This document shows, piece by piece, positions 1 through 7,797 of a DNA stretch of 64,000 nt. Origin of the DNA: Ammonifex thiophilus. GTDB lineage: Bacteria > Bacillota > Desulfotomaculia > Desulfotomaculales > Ammonificaceae. The stretch is from the NCBI RefSeq assembly GCF_003368535.1, contig NZ_QSLN01000003.1, forward strand, positions 1 through 64,000. Reading direction: 5' to 3'. Below the pieces are notes generated by a model. The model ran no database searches. It was not told the DNA's origin and saw only the letters and a program-made list of their open reading frames with translations. The stretch's first letter is position 1. Each line of letters starts with the position of its first letter. The position numbers were made by a program, and so were the translations under genes.

Positions 1-168
1 GGCGGGGGCGACGGCCTGCCGGAGGCCCACCGCCCCCACCTTCTCTAAGGTCAGACCCACGGCTTCCCGCACCCCCGGGTCGCAGAGGCACAAAAACACC
101 AGGACCGCCGCGCCGACCAGACTCACGACCAGATCCGCATTGCGCCGGAGCCACTGCAGCACTCTCAT
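1..168 (-). CDS. Small membrane protein, 3' end outside the window
   Basis: ATG at 168 follows AGGGAGGA at normal spacing. The 56 visible codons start MRVLQWLRR, continue into one hydrophobic helix (about residues 12-28) and then an amphipathic stretch, and run off the window edge without a stop. I do not recognise a family. The positive N-terminus and single helix suggest a small inner-membrane protein of the mobile element. Confidence 0.5.
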   Translation of the reverse strand, partial: MRVLQWLRRNADLVVSLVGAAVLVFLCLCDPGVREAVGLTLEKVGAVGLRQAVAPA

Positions 169-415
169 CTTTTCCTCCCTCCTTCGGGCAAAGCCCTACC
201 GCCCTGCCGCCGGGCGAGCTCTCTGTCCCTCCGGACGCGGCACTCCGGGCAGTATAATGCCCTGCCCCTGGAGTAGATCAGAGAAAACGGCCTGCCGCAA
301 CAACGGCAGACGAGCGTGACGACTGCGCCGAACTCCAAAACCTTTCACCCCCCGAAAAAAAGGGAAAGCCCCGGCAGGTTTTCGCCCTCCGGGGCTCCCC
401 GGAACGCCGCGGTTC

Positions 416-820
416 TCATCCCTGCCAGCCGTACTTCTCCCGGAAGAAAAACTCCAGTTCCAGAGCGAAGTGGACCGAGTGCAAGGCGGGTTCGTAGTAC
501 TCGCGGGCCATCTTCACCAAACCCTGGCCCGATTCGAGCTTCCCTTCCCGCGCGTCCGGCAGGATGTACCCGATTCTTCGCCCGTCGTGGAAGATGCGGT
601 AGACGGCGCAGTAGTACCAGACCTTTCTGTTCCCGGTGCGCTTCAGGCCGAAGACGAAACCGGGAGAGACCTGGAAGCAGTCGAACCAGGCCAGCTGCTC
701 CGCCTCTTCTCCAGACGGTACGTGGGAAAACTCCTCGCGCAGCAAGAGCTTCAGCTCCTCCAGGCCGATATTCCTCCCGTACAGGTCTTCCAGCCGCTCC
801 CTCTCTCCTGTGCGTGCCAC
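416..820 (-). CDS. Hypothetical protein, 134 aa
   Basis: I chose the GTG at 820 because GGAGGGG lies 6 bases upstream; the same arrangement (GGAGGGGTTGCC then GTG) starts the gene at 28423. The protein is rich in charged and aromatic residues (for example WYYCAVYRIFHDGRRIGYIL near the middle and EYYEPALHSVHFALELEFFF near the end), the composition of a real soluble protein. Overlapping readings in other frames are Arg/Pro/Gly-rich and implausible. No family recognised. Confidence 0.6.
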   Translation of the reverse strand: MARTGERERLEDLYGRNIGLEELKLLLREEFSHVPSGEEAEQLAWFDCFQVSPGFVFGLKRTGNRKVWYYCAVYRIFHDGRRIGYILPDAREGKLESGQGLVKMAREYYEPALHSVHFALELEFFFREKYGWQG

Positions 821-891
821 AGGCAACCCCTCCTCTTTCTCCGGGAGAACTCCTCCCGGTAAGTGTTGCACCCCTCGGAAAAAGAGAAGGA

Positions 892-905
892 GTCACGCGC
901 GTGAC
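892..905. repeat. Palindrome GTCACGCGCGTGAC, copy 1
   Basis: A perfect 14-bp palindrome in the gap between two minus-strand genes. The same core recurs at 3980-3995 and 23601-23616. On the minus strand all three are followed by CCT or CCC and pyrimidines, so similarity extends beyond the palindrome on one side. Possibly a protein-binding site or a small dispersed repeat. Confidence 0.75.
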
Positions 906-1018
906 CCCTCCTTTCCTCTCAAAAACTCTTCCCGGGTGGTACTCCGCTCTCTTGGCCCCTCGACCCTGACATTCGAAACCTGGGAGGCTCCTGCCCTTGT
1001 AGGGCCGGAGGCGCTTCC

Positions 1019-1921
1019 TCAAAAGGTCTCTTCCAGAAGATAAGGCCCGCCGAAACCGACAGCGGGGAACTCTGCGAAGAAAGAAGGGGCGTGGGCCGTG
1101 ATCCGCACGCGCCTGTCCCGCAAAGCCAAGACGGCGGCAAGAGTCCCCGGCCGCAAGGGGTCAAGGTGGACGTTTTCGGGAAGGAGCAGCAGAAGGTCGA
1201 GCGCGGCGAAGGGCGAAGGAACCCACTTAGGAAGACCCGCGTCTCCCACCGGTCTCAAAAAGGAGAGGAGCTCCGACACCGTTTCAGGTTTGCGCTTGAA
1301 AGGGAAGCCGGAAAGAACCTTCTGGGTGCGCTTCGACGGCTCGGTCAGCGGAAAACGATGGGCATCACGCTGGCTGATGAAGGTGTCGGCATCGTACAAA
1401 ACCCACGCAGCCAGTTTCACCAGCTCCGGGAAACCGAGAAGACGAGACGGCGGTTTCCCTGATCCCGCGCCGTCCCCGAGTGCCCGGCGGATCAGGAGCA
1501 TCAGCAAATGAGCGAGCTCTTCGTCGCCGCGTACATCGTGGCGAACCGGCGGCAGCGCCGATATCAGGTCTGTGAAACGCATGTGCCGCAACTCAGGGTC
1601 TCCTGACACAAGGCTTGAGAAAAGGGAGCGGAGCAACCCGGCAGCGGCTAGGCAGAGAGGGAAGTGGGAAGCAGCGGCACGAAAAACGGTTTCCCGAACG
1701 CACTGGTGGACGAGGAACTGCCGCCACACACCGGTGTCGGGTTCAGCGCCAGGCAGGGGAATGTGGCGCAGAAGGCGGTCCACGATCGGCGGCGTCGGCG
1801 GGAGCCACCCGACTTCTAGAGCAGACAGTGACGAGTAGGGCATTCCTAGCAGAGCGGCAAAGCGGCGGACCGGCAAATTGAGCGAAAGCCGAATCAACCT
1901 GAGCAACCTTCCAAACCTCAT
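1019..1921 (-). CDS. Hypothetical protein with an N-terminal XRE-like helix-turn-helix, 300 aa
   Basis: The first ~50 residues resemble an XRE/Cro helix-turn-helix (LNLPVRRFAALLGMPYSSLS, then ALEVG). The remaining 250 residues are helical, Leu-rich and unrecognised. The ATG at 1921 sits 2 bases from the stop of the upstream HNH gene, and a GGAGGAACTGGG stretch in that gene's tail could be the ribosome site, so the two are probably translationally coupled. A DNA-binding or regulatory role is inferred from the helix-turn-helix only. Confidence 0.65.
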   Translation of the reverse strand: MRFGRLLRLIRLSLNLPVRRFAALLGMPYSSLSALEVGWLPPTPPIVDRLLRHIPLPGAEPDTGVWRQFLVHQCVRETVFRAAASHFPLCLAAAGLLRSLFSSLVSGDPELRHMRFTDLISALPPVRHDVRGDEELAHLLMLLIRRALGDGAGSGKPPSRLLGFPELVKLAAWVLYDADTFISQRDAHRFPLTEPSKRTQKVLSGFPFKRKPETVSELLSFLRPVGDAGLPKWVPSPFAALDLLLLLPENVHLDPLRPGTLAAVLALRDRRVRITAHAPSFFAEFPAVGFGGPYLLEETF

Positions 1922-1922
1922 C

Positions 1923-2729
1923 TTAACCCAGTTCCTCCAGCAGCCTTTCTCTGAGCCACTTTCCCTGCGGCCCTCCTTCCTCCACGAACCGCAGCACCCT
2001 GTCGAGCAGCCTCTCCGCCTCTTTCTGCCTCCTCTCTTCCTCCGTCTCGGCTCCGGCGGGATCTCTTGACTTTGCTATCGCCAGCTGTAACTGCCGGGTG
2101 CTCCACCCGTTCTCGGCCGCCCTTTCCAGCCACCCGGCGGGGTCCGGAGTCAGCGCCGCGACCTTGTGGTGCTCCCAGGTGAGCTCCGGGCAGCGGAGGT
2201 GCGGCTCGGGGAAGGCCCTCCAGGTCCTCACCCGGTTCTTGATATAGGAGAGCGACCGCCTCAGGTTGTACGCCAGCCACCGCTTGGAGAAGCCCATGTC
2301 CACCAGCACGGCCAGTATTTCTCCCTGGAGCCATTTAGCGTCGTCCTGGGTTTCTTCCAGACTGATGACCGCCTGAAGGACCTCCTCCAGCGAGGGAGGT
2401 TCCTTCCCGGTCAGGCCGGGGAAGTCGCCCGTGGGCCACTCCCCCGGGACCGGGAGCCCTATCCTTTCGCAGACCTCCTCCGGGGAGAGCCCCTCCCTCC
2501 TCGCCACCACCTGCACCAGCAGGTAGCGGTCTATCCTACCCTCGTGGACGGCCAGGTGGACTTCGGGGGCCAGGCTTATCAGGTTCTCCGGAATGTCGTC
2601 TCCGCCCTGAGACCTGGGCTTTATGTGGTGGACGTGGGCGTAGCAGGGCCTTAAAGTGAGCTCGCAGTAGGGCTTCCTGGCCCGCTTTACCGCTCCCGGG
2701 TCTTCAACTCTTCCGGGCTTCGGAAGCAA
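1923..2729 (-). CDS. HNH endonuclease-like protein, 268 aa
   Basis: The N-terminal 70 residues carry an HNH/McrA-type finger: CELTLRPCYAHVHHIKPRSQGGD followed after a short gap by ENLISL and then VHLAVH. This gives the HH, N and H ligand pattern. The rest is helical and includes a helix-turn-helix-like stretch (LERAAENGWSTRQLQLAIAK). The start is uncertain: TTG at 2729 is used here, and no ATG lies between it and the preceding gene's stop at 2760. Small HNH enzymes are common in phage and mobile-element replication modules. It is not an IscB or TnpB because there is no RuvC segment. Confidence 0.7.
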   Translation of the reverse strand: MLPKPGRVEDPGAVKRARKPYCELTLRPCYAHVHHIKPRSQGGDDIPENLISLAPEVHLAVHEGRIDRYLLVQVVARREGLSPEEVCERIGLPVPGEWPTGDFPGLTGKEPPSLEEVLQAVISLEETQDDAKWLQGEILAVLVDMGFSKRWLAYNLRRSLSYIKNRVRTWRAFPEPHLRCPELTWEHHKVAALTPDPAGWLERAAENGWSTRQLQLAIAKSRDPAGAETEEERRQKEAERLLDRVLRFVEEGGPQGKWLRERLLEELG

Positions 2730-2759
2730 GACTGCCTGCGCCAGAGAAGACCACCCCCG

Positions 2760-3056
2760 TCAGCCGACCGGCCTCAGTTTCGCCCCTTCCTGCCGCGAAA
2801 GGCGCTCCCGGAGCTTCTTGAGAAGCCGCCTGGGGCACACCCCCGCTACCTCGAACAGCCAGCGCTCGTAGCCGTCTTCTTCCACCGCCTTCCTGATGAA
2901 CCGGAGCGCGTCCTCCCGGACCAGGACCCGCTCCGCTTCGCTCGAAACGTGCCGGGGCTTCAAGACGTCCCACACCGCCTGCGCCACCACCGCCCGCGCG
3001 ACCCGCCGGTAGCGGTCAAGCTCCGGACTCGCTGCCCAGCTTCCCAGAGACTGCAC
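2760..3056 (-). CDS. Hypothetical protein, 98 aa
   Basis: GTG at 3056 follows GAGGGAAAAAGGGG. The protein is helical and charged, with the segment VVAQAVWDVLKPRHVSSEAE and a basic C-terminus. Its start overlaps the end of the upstream small gene by 41 bp, as expected for a compact phage-like operon. Function unknown. Confidence 0.55.
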   Translation of the reverse strand: MQSLGSWAASPELDRYRRVARAVVAQAVWDVLKPRHVSSEAERVLVREDALRFIRKAVEEDGYERWLFEVAGVCPRRLLKKLRERLSRQEGAKLRPVG

Positions 3057-3279
3057 CCCCTTTTTCCCTCAGCCACTCCTGGACGCCGGGCACCTCCTCC
3101 GCCAGGTCCCGTACATCCTGCGCCAGGTAGCCGATGTGCCTCGCGGCCTCGTACTCCCAGGCCGACTTCAGCCCGAGCTCCACCTGCCGGAGCTCAAGCG
3201 CCGCGGCCAGAAGGTACTTCCTGGCCCGCTCCAGCTTCTCCAGCCACTCGCTAACCGTCTCCGCCCAGCCCTTCAACAC
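3016..3279 (-). CDS. Hypothetical helical protein, 87 aa
   Basis: The start is placed at the GTG at 3279 (a TTG follows directly), 4 bases after GGAAGGGGAGA. An upstream extension in frame is Arg/Pro-rich and unlikely. The product is a short acidic helical protein (SEWLEKLERARKYLLAAALE) probably forming coiled helices. It overlaps genes on both sides. Function unknown. Confidence 0.55.
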   Translation of the reverse strand: MLKGWAETVSEWLEKLERARKYLLAAALELRQVELGLKSAWEYEAARHIGYLAQDVRDLAEEVPGVQEWLREKGGAVSGKLGSESGA

Positions 3280-3646
3280 CAGGTCTCCCCTTCCCCAGCA
3301 CCGACTCCAGGAGCCTGTCGGCCCAGTCATCCTGCTCGGCCTGATCCGGTTTCTCGTCTCCCCAGGAGTCAACTGAGACCTCTCTGGCCGCACCTAACAG
3401 CTTCCAGCTCCCGTCCTTCGGGACGAAGAACAGGTGCAGCTTTAGGAACTCCGGGCCCGGGCCCTTTCGCGGCACCTTCACCACCACCGCCTGCGCGCGG
3501 TGGGCCGAGGGGCGGAGGGTGTCGGGGTGCAGAAGCGCCGCCTGGTCGGCGACGTAGCAGAGCTCCACCTCCGCGTTTCCCAGGCCCGGCAGGGAGCGCA
3601 CGAGCTTCTGCGCCTGGTGTTTCTTAAAAGGCGAAGCGCAGTCCAC
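3251..3646 (-). CDS. Hypothetical protein, 131 aa
   Basis: GTG at 3646 follows AAGGGAGGG. The sequence has mixed beta/alpha character (NAEVELCYVADQAALLHPDT, then KLHLFFVPKDGSW) and an acidic C-terminus. Unrecognised. A hairpin with arms ACCGGCAG/CTGCCGGT lies about 40 bp upstream, so this is probably the first gene after a transcriptional break. Confidence 0.55.
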   Translation of the reverse strand: MDCASPFKKHQAQKLVRSLPGLGNAEVELCYVADQAALLHPDTLRPSAHRAQAVVVKVPRKGPGPEFLKLHLFFVPKDGSWKLLGAAREVSVDSWGDEKPDQAEQDDWADRLLESVLGKGRPGVEGLGGDG

Positions 3647-3769
3647 CGATAACCCTCCCTTCAGGAGAAAGCAAAGGTTCTACGACCGGCAGCGGAACTG
3701 CCGGTAAAGCCGCGGGTATGAGGACCGGCGCTGCAACCGTTCGGAAGGCAGGAGAAAAGCGCGGAGAAG

Positions 3770-4135
3770 TTAAAAGCCCGGAACGTCCCCCAGGTCGATT
3801 TCTTTGCTGCGCTTTTCCAGGAGGTGGGCGGCCAGCCGGGCCGGCAGCTGGGGCCAGGCCCGCTTCTCCTCCCTGCCCCTCTCGCAGACGCACTTAAAGA
3901 CGTAGGTGTACCTGTGGTCGTCCTTCTGGAGCTCCAGGAGCAGGAACCCCCTGTCCTCGCAGAGCGGGCACGAGGGAGGGGTCACGCGCGTGACCACCCC
4001 GCCCGTCCCCTCCATGAGCTTGAGCCTTTCCCGCGAGACCCTTATGAAAGCGCCGCAGCCCGGGCACCTGGCAAGCCGCTTCGCTCCGTCCACGTGCTCC
4101 GGGCCGACCTCCGCACCGCACTCCCGGCAGACCAC
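3770..4135 (-). CDS. Zinc-ribbon protein, about 121 aa
   Basis: Two Cys pairs at the N-terminus (CRECG then CPGCG) and a second set (CPLCEDRG then CVC) indicate two zinc ribbons or a split treble-clef, as in DnaC/DnaG-type accessory or transcription-regulator-like proteins. The start is uncertain: the GTG at 4135 has no well-placed ribosome site, and the frame stays open upstream to about 4190. The coding sequence contains the palindrome at 3980-3995, read as Val-Thr-Arg-Val-Thr. Function unknown. Confidence 0.6.
   Translation of the reverse strand: MVCRECGAEVGPEHVDGAKRLARCPGCGAFIRVSRERLKLMEGTGGVVTRVTPPSCPLCEDRGFLLLELQKDDHRYTYVFKCVCERGREEKRAWPQLPARLAAHLLEKRSKEIDLGDVPGF
3980..3995. repeat. 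Palindrome GGTCACGCGCGTGACC, copy 2
   Basis: A perfect 16-bp palindrome inside the zinc-ribbon gene, identical over 16 bp to the copy at 23601-23616 and over 14 bp to the one at 892-905. In both coding copies it is read in the same frame (VTRVTP). Confidence 0.8.
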
Positions 4136-4170
4136 GCGGTGCAGAAACGCCGCCTCCTCCAGGATATTGC

Positions 4171-4773
4171 CTATCCTCTCCGTACCGGATCACCCCTCTC
4201 CTGGTTCTGCGGGCCGGGCAAGGCGGTCTTTCCTCCGTTCCCGGCGACTTCCCGCGGAAGGTGAGGCCCGCTTCCTCCCGGCAAGGGCGAGAAAGACAGG
4301 TCCTGCCGCGCGGCCGCGAGCGCCGCCTTTTCCGCCTGGCTCCTGGCCTTCCTCTCCCAGATCCTGAAGAACTGGCTCCTGATCACGTCGGGCTTGTCGG
4401 AAGTGCATATCTCCACCCAGCCGATCTGCCGCACGACCTCGGCCACGTCGGGCGGCAGGCTCTTCACCGCCTCTTCCCACCTGAAGGTGCCGTAGCGCCG
4501 CACCGCGTCCCTCACCAGCTCCCACGCCTCTTCCGGCGTCCTGGGCCTGCCCCACTGCAACTCCACCACCGCCTCCAGGACTTCCGCCACCGTGGGGAAG
4601 TGCCTGCCGGTGAAGAGGACCTTGAGGAGGGCCTGCTTCGCCAGCTCGTAGGGCACGTCGGAGAGGGCCGATGACCACAGGTAGATGGTGGGCTCCAGGT
4701 TCACGCCCCTGAGCTGCGTGGGGAAGTTCGCCGCCGCCAGCAGCACGAGGTCCCTGGCCTCATCCGGCGTCAT
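4171..4773 (-). CDS. Replicative helicase loader/inhibitor-like protein (G39P type), 200 aa
   Basis: ATG at 4773 overlaps the TGA of the DnaD-like initiator gene by one base, so the pair is translationally coupled. The N-terminal half (DEARDLVLLAAANFPTQ, WSSALSDVPYELAKQALLKV, then FPTVAEVLEAV) fits the helical domain of phage helicase loaders of the SPP1 G39P family. The C-terminus is Gly/Pro-rich and probably disordered. Expected role: bring the replicative helicase to the origin melted by the upstream initiator. The family assignment rests on pattern and context. Confidence 0.6.
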   Translation of the reverse strand: MTPDEARDLVLLAAANFPTQLRGVNLEPTIYLWSSALSDVPYELAKQALLKVLFTGRHFPTVAEVLEAVVELQWGRPRTPEEAWELVRDAVRRYGTFRWEEAVKSLPPDVAEVVRQIGWVEICTSDKPDVIRSQFFRIWERKARSQAEKAALAAARQDLSFSPLPGGSGPHLPREVAGNGGKTALPGPQNQERGDPVRRG

Positions 4774-5897
4774 CACCAGCCACCCCTCGCCTTGATCCTC
4801 TCCCAGGCGTCCTCGAGCCCGTACAGCCACCCGCCGGACTTGCGGGACGTGTCCGCTTCTCTCGCCTTCCCGCGTTCCTCCTCGTGCTCCAGCACCTCAA
4901 AAAGGGTCCTGAACCCCATGCCCCGCCAGCTCTTCAGGATGCCGTCCACGTACTTGAGGTTGCGCCTGCCCATCAATACGGCCCGGCGCAAGGCCTCCCG
5001 CACCAGCTCCGGCGGCATCTCCTTCAGCCACTTCGAGATCTGCTCCGCCTCGAAGGGAGAGAGAGGGCGCCCGAACTCCTGCTCGAACAGCCGGTAAAGC
5101 TCGCCGAAGGCCGGGGAGTAAGGCCCTTCGTCTTCCGGGACGGAATGGGTGCTTTCCTTCAGGGAAGAGTTGCCTTCAGGCGGGTGCTTCTGGTATGCTG
5201 TAGGCGAGGAGCCGTTTCGCGCAGCTTTTTCCGCTGCGCAATCTTTTTGCCCCGGTACTGGAATTTTTTGCCCGTTTTTCCGCAACTCTTCCCTATTATT
5301 ACTAACAGGAGGGTAATTTAAATCAGGGGAGAGATTATTTTTATCAGCTGCTGCTACTATTAAATCACTCTCTGCTGTAATCTTTGTAATAGCGGGCGGT
5401 GTTTCCGCCGACAAGTCGGAGGTTTTTCCACCCGCTTGCAGGCGGTTTTGCCTCCGACAAGCAGGAGGGAAAACCTCCTCCTTGCAGGAGGTTTTTGTGC
5501 AAACTTGCAGGTGGCTTTCGTGCAAACTTGCAGGCGCGGTCTCTTCGGCGGCGACAGAACCCGACAAGTAGGATTCCCAGGCAGTGTTGACTGCTTCCAT
5601 GTCCACCCGGAAGTAGAGCTTCCTCGGAAGACCGGCGTACTTTTCCTCGATGAAGCCCCTGGCCTTCAAGTTTTTACGGGCTGCTTCCTGCTCCCAGCGG
5701 GAAAGCCCCGTCTCCTCCTCTATCTCCTCCCGTGTCTTGTAAATCCAGCCGTCCGAGTCTTTCTGCTTTCCGGTCCAGTATATGAGGTAGCACAGGAACA
5801 GCGTTTCCTTGACCCCGCCGGTAATCTTGGTGAGCTTGGGATAGTAAGCGGCCGGCTGGCCCACATCCCTGAGAAAGTCTGTCAGCCTCACCCTCAT
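4773..5897 (-). CDS. Replication initiator with winged helix and DnaD-like domain, 374 aa
   Basis: Residues 1-110 form a winged-helix domain (KLTKITGGVKETLFLCYLIY, then YKTREEIEEETGLSRWEQ). Residues about 260-345 match the DnaD/replisome-organiser C-terminal pattern (FGRPLSPFEAEQISKWLKEM, ending near YVDGILKSWRGMGF). The middle (about 110-255) is low-complexity and corresponds to DNA carrying an AT-rich stretch and six 23-bp repeats, so it is probably constrained at the DNA level. As in lambda O and many phage initiators, the origin appears to lie inside the gene. The start overlaps the stop of the upstream paralogue (ATGA). Confidence 0.75.
   Translation of the reverse strand: MRVRLTDFLRDVGQPAAYYPKLTKITGGVKETLFLCYLIYWTGKQKDSDGWIYKTREEIEEETGLSRWEQEAARKNLKARGFIEEKYAGLPRKLYFRVDMEAVNTAWESYLSGSVAAEETAPASLHESHLQVCTKTSCKEEVFPPACRRQNRLQAGGKTSDLSAETPPAITKITAESDLIVAAADKNNLSPDLNYPPVSNNREELRKNGQKIPVPGQKDCAAEKAARNGSSPTAYQKHPPEGNSSLKESTHSVPEDEGPYSPAFGELYRLFEQEFGRPLSPFEAEQISKWLKEMPPELVREALRRAVLMGRRNLKYVDGILKSWRGMGFRTLFEVLEHEEERGKAREADTSRKSGGWLYGLEDAWERIKARGGW
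5272..5548. repeat. Iteron array and AT-rich region, predicted replication origin
   Basis: Six direct repeats start at 5411, 5434, 5457, 5480, 5503 and 5526, exactly 23 bp apart, with consensus ACWWGCAGGNGG followed by a T-rich half. The period is not a multiple of three, so this is a DNA signal rather than a protein repeat. Next to it, 5272-5400 is strikingly AT-rich for this GC-rich element. Iterons plus an AT-rich unwinding region inside an initiator gene are the usual layout of a phage or plasmid origin. The origin function is inferred. Confidence 0.75.
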
Positions 5898-6232
5898 TCA
5901 CCTCCTTTTGCTTTTTCCCAGGCAGCGTTAAGTGCATCGAGGTTGACGCGATAGAGAAGCCTGGCCGGGCAGCCCTCCCGCTTTTCTTCCAGAAAGCCGA
6001 GCTCCTTTAAAGAGCGCCGGGCGGATTCCTGCTCCCTGCGAGAAAGCCCGGTCTCTTCCGCGATTTCTTCCTGGGTCTTGTGTACCCAGCCTTCCGGGTC
6101 TGCTTCCCTGTCGGTCCAGTAAAGGAGCTGACAAAGAAACAGGGTTTCTTTTACTCCGCCGGTAATTCGGGTCAACCCCGGATAGTAACCGACCGGTGGA
6201 CCTACTTCCCTGAGGAAGTCTGTCAGCCTCAC
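5894..6232 (-). CDS. Stand-alone winged-helix paralogue of the initiator, 112 aa
   Basis: The whole protein aligns with the first ~110 residues of the next gene (shared MRLTDFLREVG/MRVRLTDFLRDVG starts, ITGGVKETLFLC, EETGLSR and a final Asn/Ala-Ala-Trp-Glu). It lacks any DnaD-like C-terminus. The genes overlap by ATGA. It arose by tandem duplication and may bind the same iterons as an autoregulator or competitor. That role is inferred. Confidence 0.7.
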   Translation of the reverse strand: MRLTDFLREVGPPVGYYPGLTRITGGVKETLFLCQLLYWTDREADPEGWVHKTQEEIAEETGLSRREQESARRSLKELGFLEEKREGCPARLLYRVNLDALNAAWEKAKGGE

Positions 6233-6299
6233 TTTCTTCCTCCTCCCTTCCGAGAACCTTCTAGAGCAGGCAACAAAACCAACCCCACAAAAAGTGAAA

Positions 6300-6321
6300 G
6301 CCCTGCTTTAAAATGCAGGGC
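6300..6321 (-). terminator. Rho-independent terminator
   Basis: Stem GCCCTGC/GCAGGGC with an 8-nt loop; on the minus strand it is followed by TTTCACTTTTT. It lies between the gene ending at 6350 and the start of the initiator pair. Confidence 0.7.
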
Positions 6322-6349
6322 CTTTGCTTTCGGTCCGGTGTCCCAAAAC

Positions 6350-6739
6350 CTACCGCCTTGCTACTTCCGAAAGAAGGCGCAGGAAGGCTTCGGGAATGAA
6401 GCGGACGTGGACCGTGGGGACGCCGTTGAACTTGAACACCTTCTTCTCGACAATGCCTTTCTGCTCCAGGAGAGCCACCGCGCGGTCGAACTGCTTCGGG
6501 GTTATTCTGCATTCTTCCCACCACTCCTCGCGGCCCTTCACGAGCCAGAGCTCCCCGTCTCTTCCCGGCTTAAGTTCCTTGCTTTCACCTGAAAGATACC
6601 GGTCTATTATCCGGCTCAGCAGGATGCCGGCTACCAGGTCGCCGGTGACATCAATACAGACCTTCCTCACCCTGATCAGATCACCGTCCGCTTCCTTCCA
6701 ACGGGAAAAGCTCTCAAGGTCCTGGAATGCACAGCTCAT
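6350..6739 (-). CDS. Small winged-helix-like replication or regulatory protein, 129 aa
   Basis: ATG at 6739 follows AAAGGGGGAAGAAA. The protein ends with a winged-helix-like region (EECRITPKQFDRAVALLEQK, then VEKKVFKFNGVPTVHVRF), and the middle (VTGDLVAGILLSRIIDRYLS) is typical of phage replication proteins carrying a 'DAxLLSQIVYW'-type helix. It lies upstream of the duplicated initiators and is divergent from the hydrolase gene at 6843. Specific function unknown. Confidence 0.6.
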   Translation of the reverse strand: MSCAFQDLESFSRWKEADGDLIRVRKVCIDVTGDLVAGILLSRIIDRYLSGESKELKPGRDGELWLVKGREEWWEECRITPKQFDRAVALLEQKGIVEKKVFKFNGVPTVHVRFIPEAFLRLLSEVARR

Positions 6740-6842
6740 TTTCTTCCCCCTTTCGGTGATATCCCGAAAGAAAGCCTTCCCAAAAAGCTCCTCAGCACTG
6801 CAGTACAATATTGGGGAAAGCTTAAAAGAAGGAGCGGAGTGT

Positions 6843-7664
6843 ATGGTCTTAATCCCCCTTGGAACTAACGGCTTTTTCCCGTCGCGCGGCAGGCACACGG
6901 CCTGTTACCTGCTCATGCCCACCCCGGAAACGGCCGTCCTGCTGGACGCCGGAACCGGCATGGCGAGACTGCTGGAGCCGGAGATCAGGAAAAGGCTCGA
7001 ACCGGTGAGAGAGCTGCACATCGTCTTGACCCACTACCACCTGGACCACACCTGCGGGCTCTTCTACCTGACCGGCGTCTGGTCCCGGCGGAAGGTGGTG
7101 GTCCACGCCCCCGGGCCGCCGCTGGTGGACGCAGAGCCGGTAAGGGCGCTGGAGAAGCTTCTGAGTCCACCCCTCTATCCCATGCGCCTGTGGGATTTGC
7201 CCCTGGAAGTTTCGGAGGTCATTGACCCGGAAAAGGAGATCGCCGGGCTCAGGTTCCGCTTTCGGCGTCAGAAGCACCCGGGCGGCTCCGTGGGAATGAG
7301 GGTAGAAGACGTCCTGGCGTACATTACCGACACGGTGGCCGACCCGGCAACGGCGGACTTCGTTAAAGGGGTCAGGTTCCTCATGCACGAGACCTGGCTC
7401 ACCGACGGGGAGGCGGAGGAGAGCGTGGAGGCGGACGGAGTTCCGGCAAGGGAGAAGCACGCCTTCGCCGGGGCCGTGGCGGAGATAGCCGCGGGGGCCG
7501 GGGTGGGCCGCGTCGCCCCCGTGCACCACGCCCCCTGGCGGTCGAACGAAGAAATCCTCATGCTCGCCGGGAGCATGGAGGAAAGGTCCGGTGTAGAAGT
7601 CGTGGTGCTCGAGGAGGGGAAAGAGTACGAACTACTCCTCCAGGAAGGAAAGGAACAGGGATAG
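6843..7664 (+). CDS. Metallo-beta-lactamase-fold hydrolase, 273 aa
   Basis: ATG at 6843 follows AGAAGGAGCGGAG. The metal-binding signature THYHLDHTCG (HxHxDH) is near residue 60, with further ligands likely in YITDTV, MHETW and HHAPW, in the order of RNase Z/ElaC-like or phosphodiesterase members. It is one of the few plus-strand genes in the element, with a terminator just after it, so it is an independent unit, probably cargo. Substrate not predictable: RNA, cyclic nucleotide and quorum-signal substrates are all possible. Confidence 0.8.
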   Translation: MVLIPLGTNGFFPSRGRHTACYLLMPTPETAVLLDAGTGMARLLEPEIRKRLEPVRELHIVLTHYHLDHTCGLFYLTGVWSRRKVVVHAPGPPLVDAEPVRALEKLLSPPLYPMRLWDLPLEVSEVIDPEKEIAGLRFRFRRQKHPGGSVGMRVEDVLAYITDTVADPATADFVKGVRFLMHETWLTDGEAEESVEADGVPAREKHAFAGAVAEIAAGAGVGRVAPVHHAPWRSNEEILMLAGSMEERSGVEVVVLEEGKEYELLLQEGKEQG

Positions 7665-7740
7665 GAGGATCAGAGCCGAGAGGATTCCGCAAAAGGAAAG
7701 CAAGCCGGACACCTCGCCACATGGACTACCGAAAAGACAA

Positions 7741-7770
7741 GGCCCGGGCAGATTCGTTTTGCACCGGGCC
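7741..7770. terminator. Bidirectional terminator
   Basis: Stem GGCCCGG/CCGGGCC with a 16-nt loop between convergent genes (hydrolase on plus, YwgA-like gene on minus). T-rich sequence follows on the minus side. Confidence 0.55.
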
Positions 7771-7797
7771 TCTAGCAAAATCTGAGACAAAAGCCGG

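Noticed and set aside
316-1043. Long overlapping frames on both strands around 316-1043
   Set aside because: They are Arg/Pro/Ser/Gly-rich, lack ribosome sites and are antisense or off-frame readings of the genes at 416-820 and 1019-1921 in GC-rich DNA.
1923-2729. HNH gene as a second IscB or TnpB
   Set aside because: It has no RuvC motifs or bridge helix and no adjacent structured RNA.
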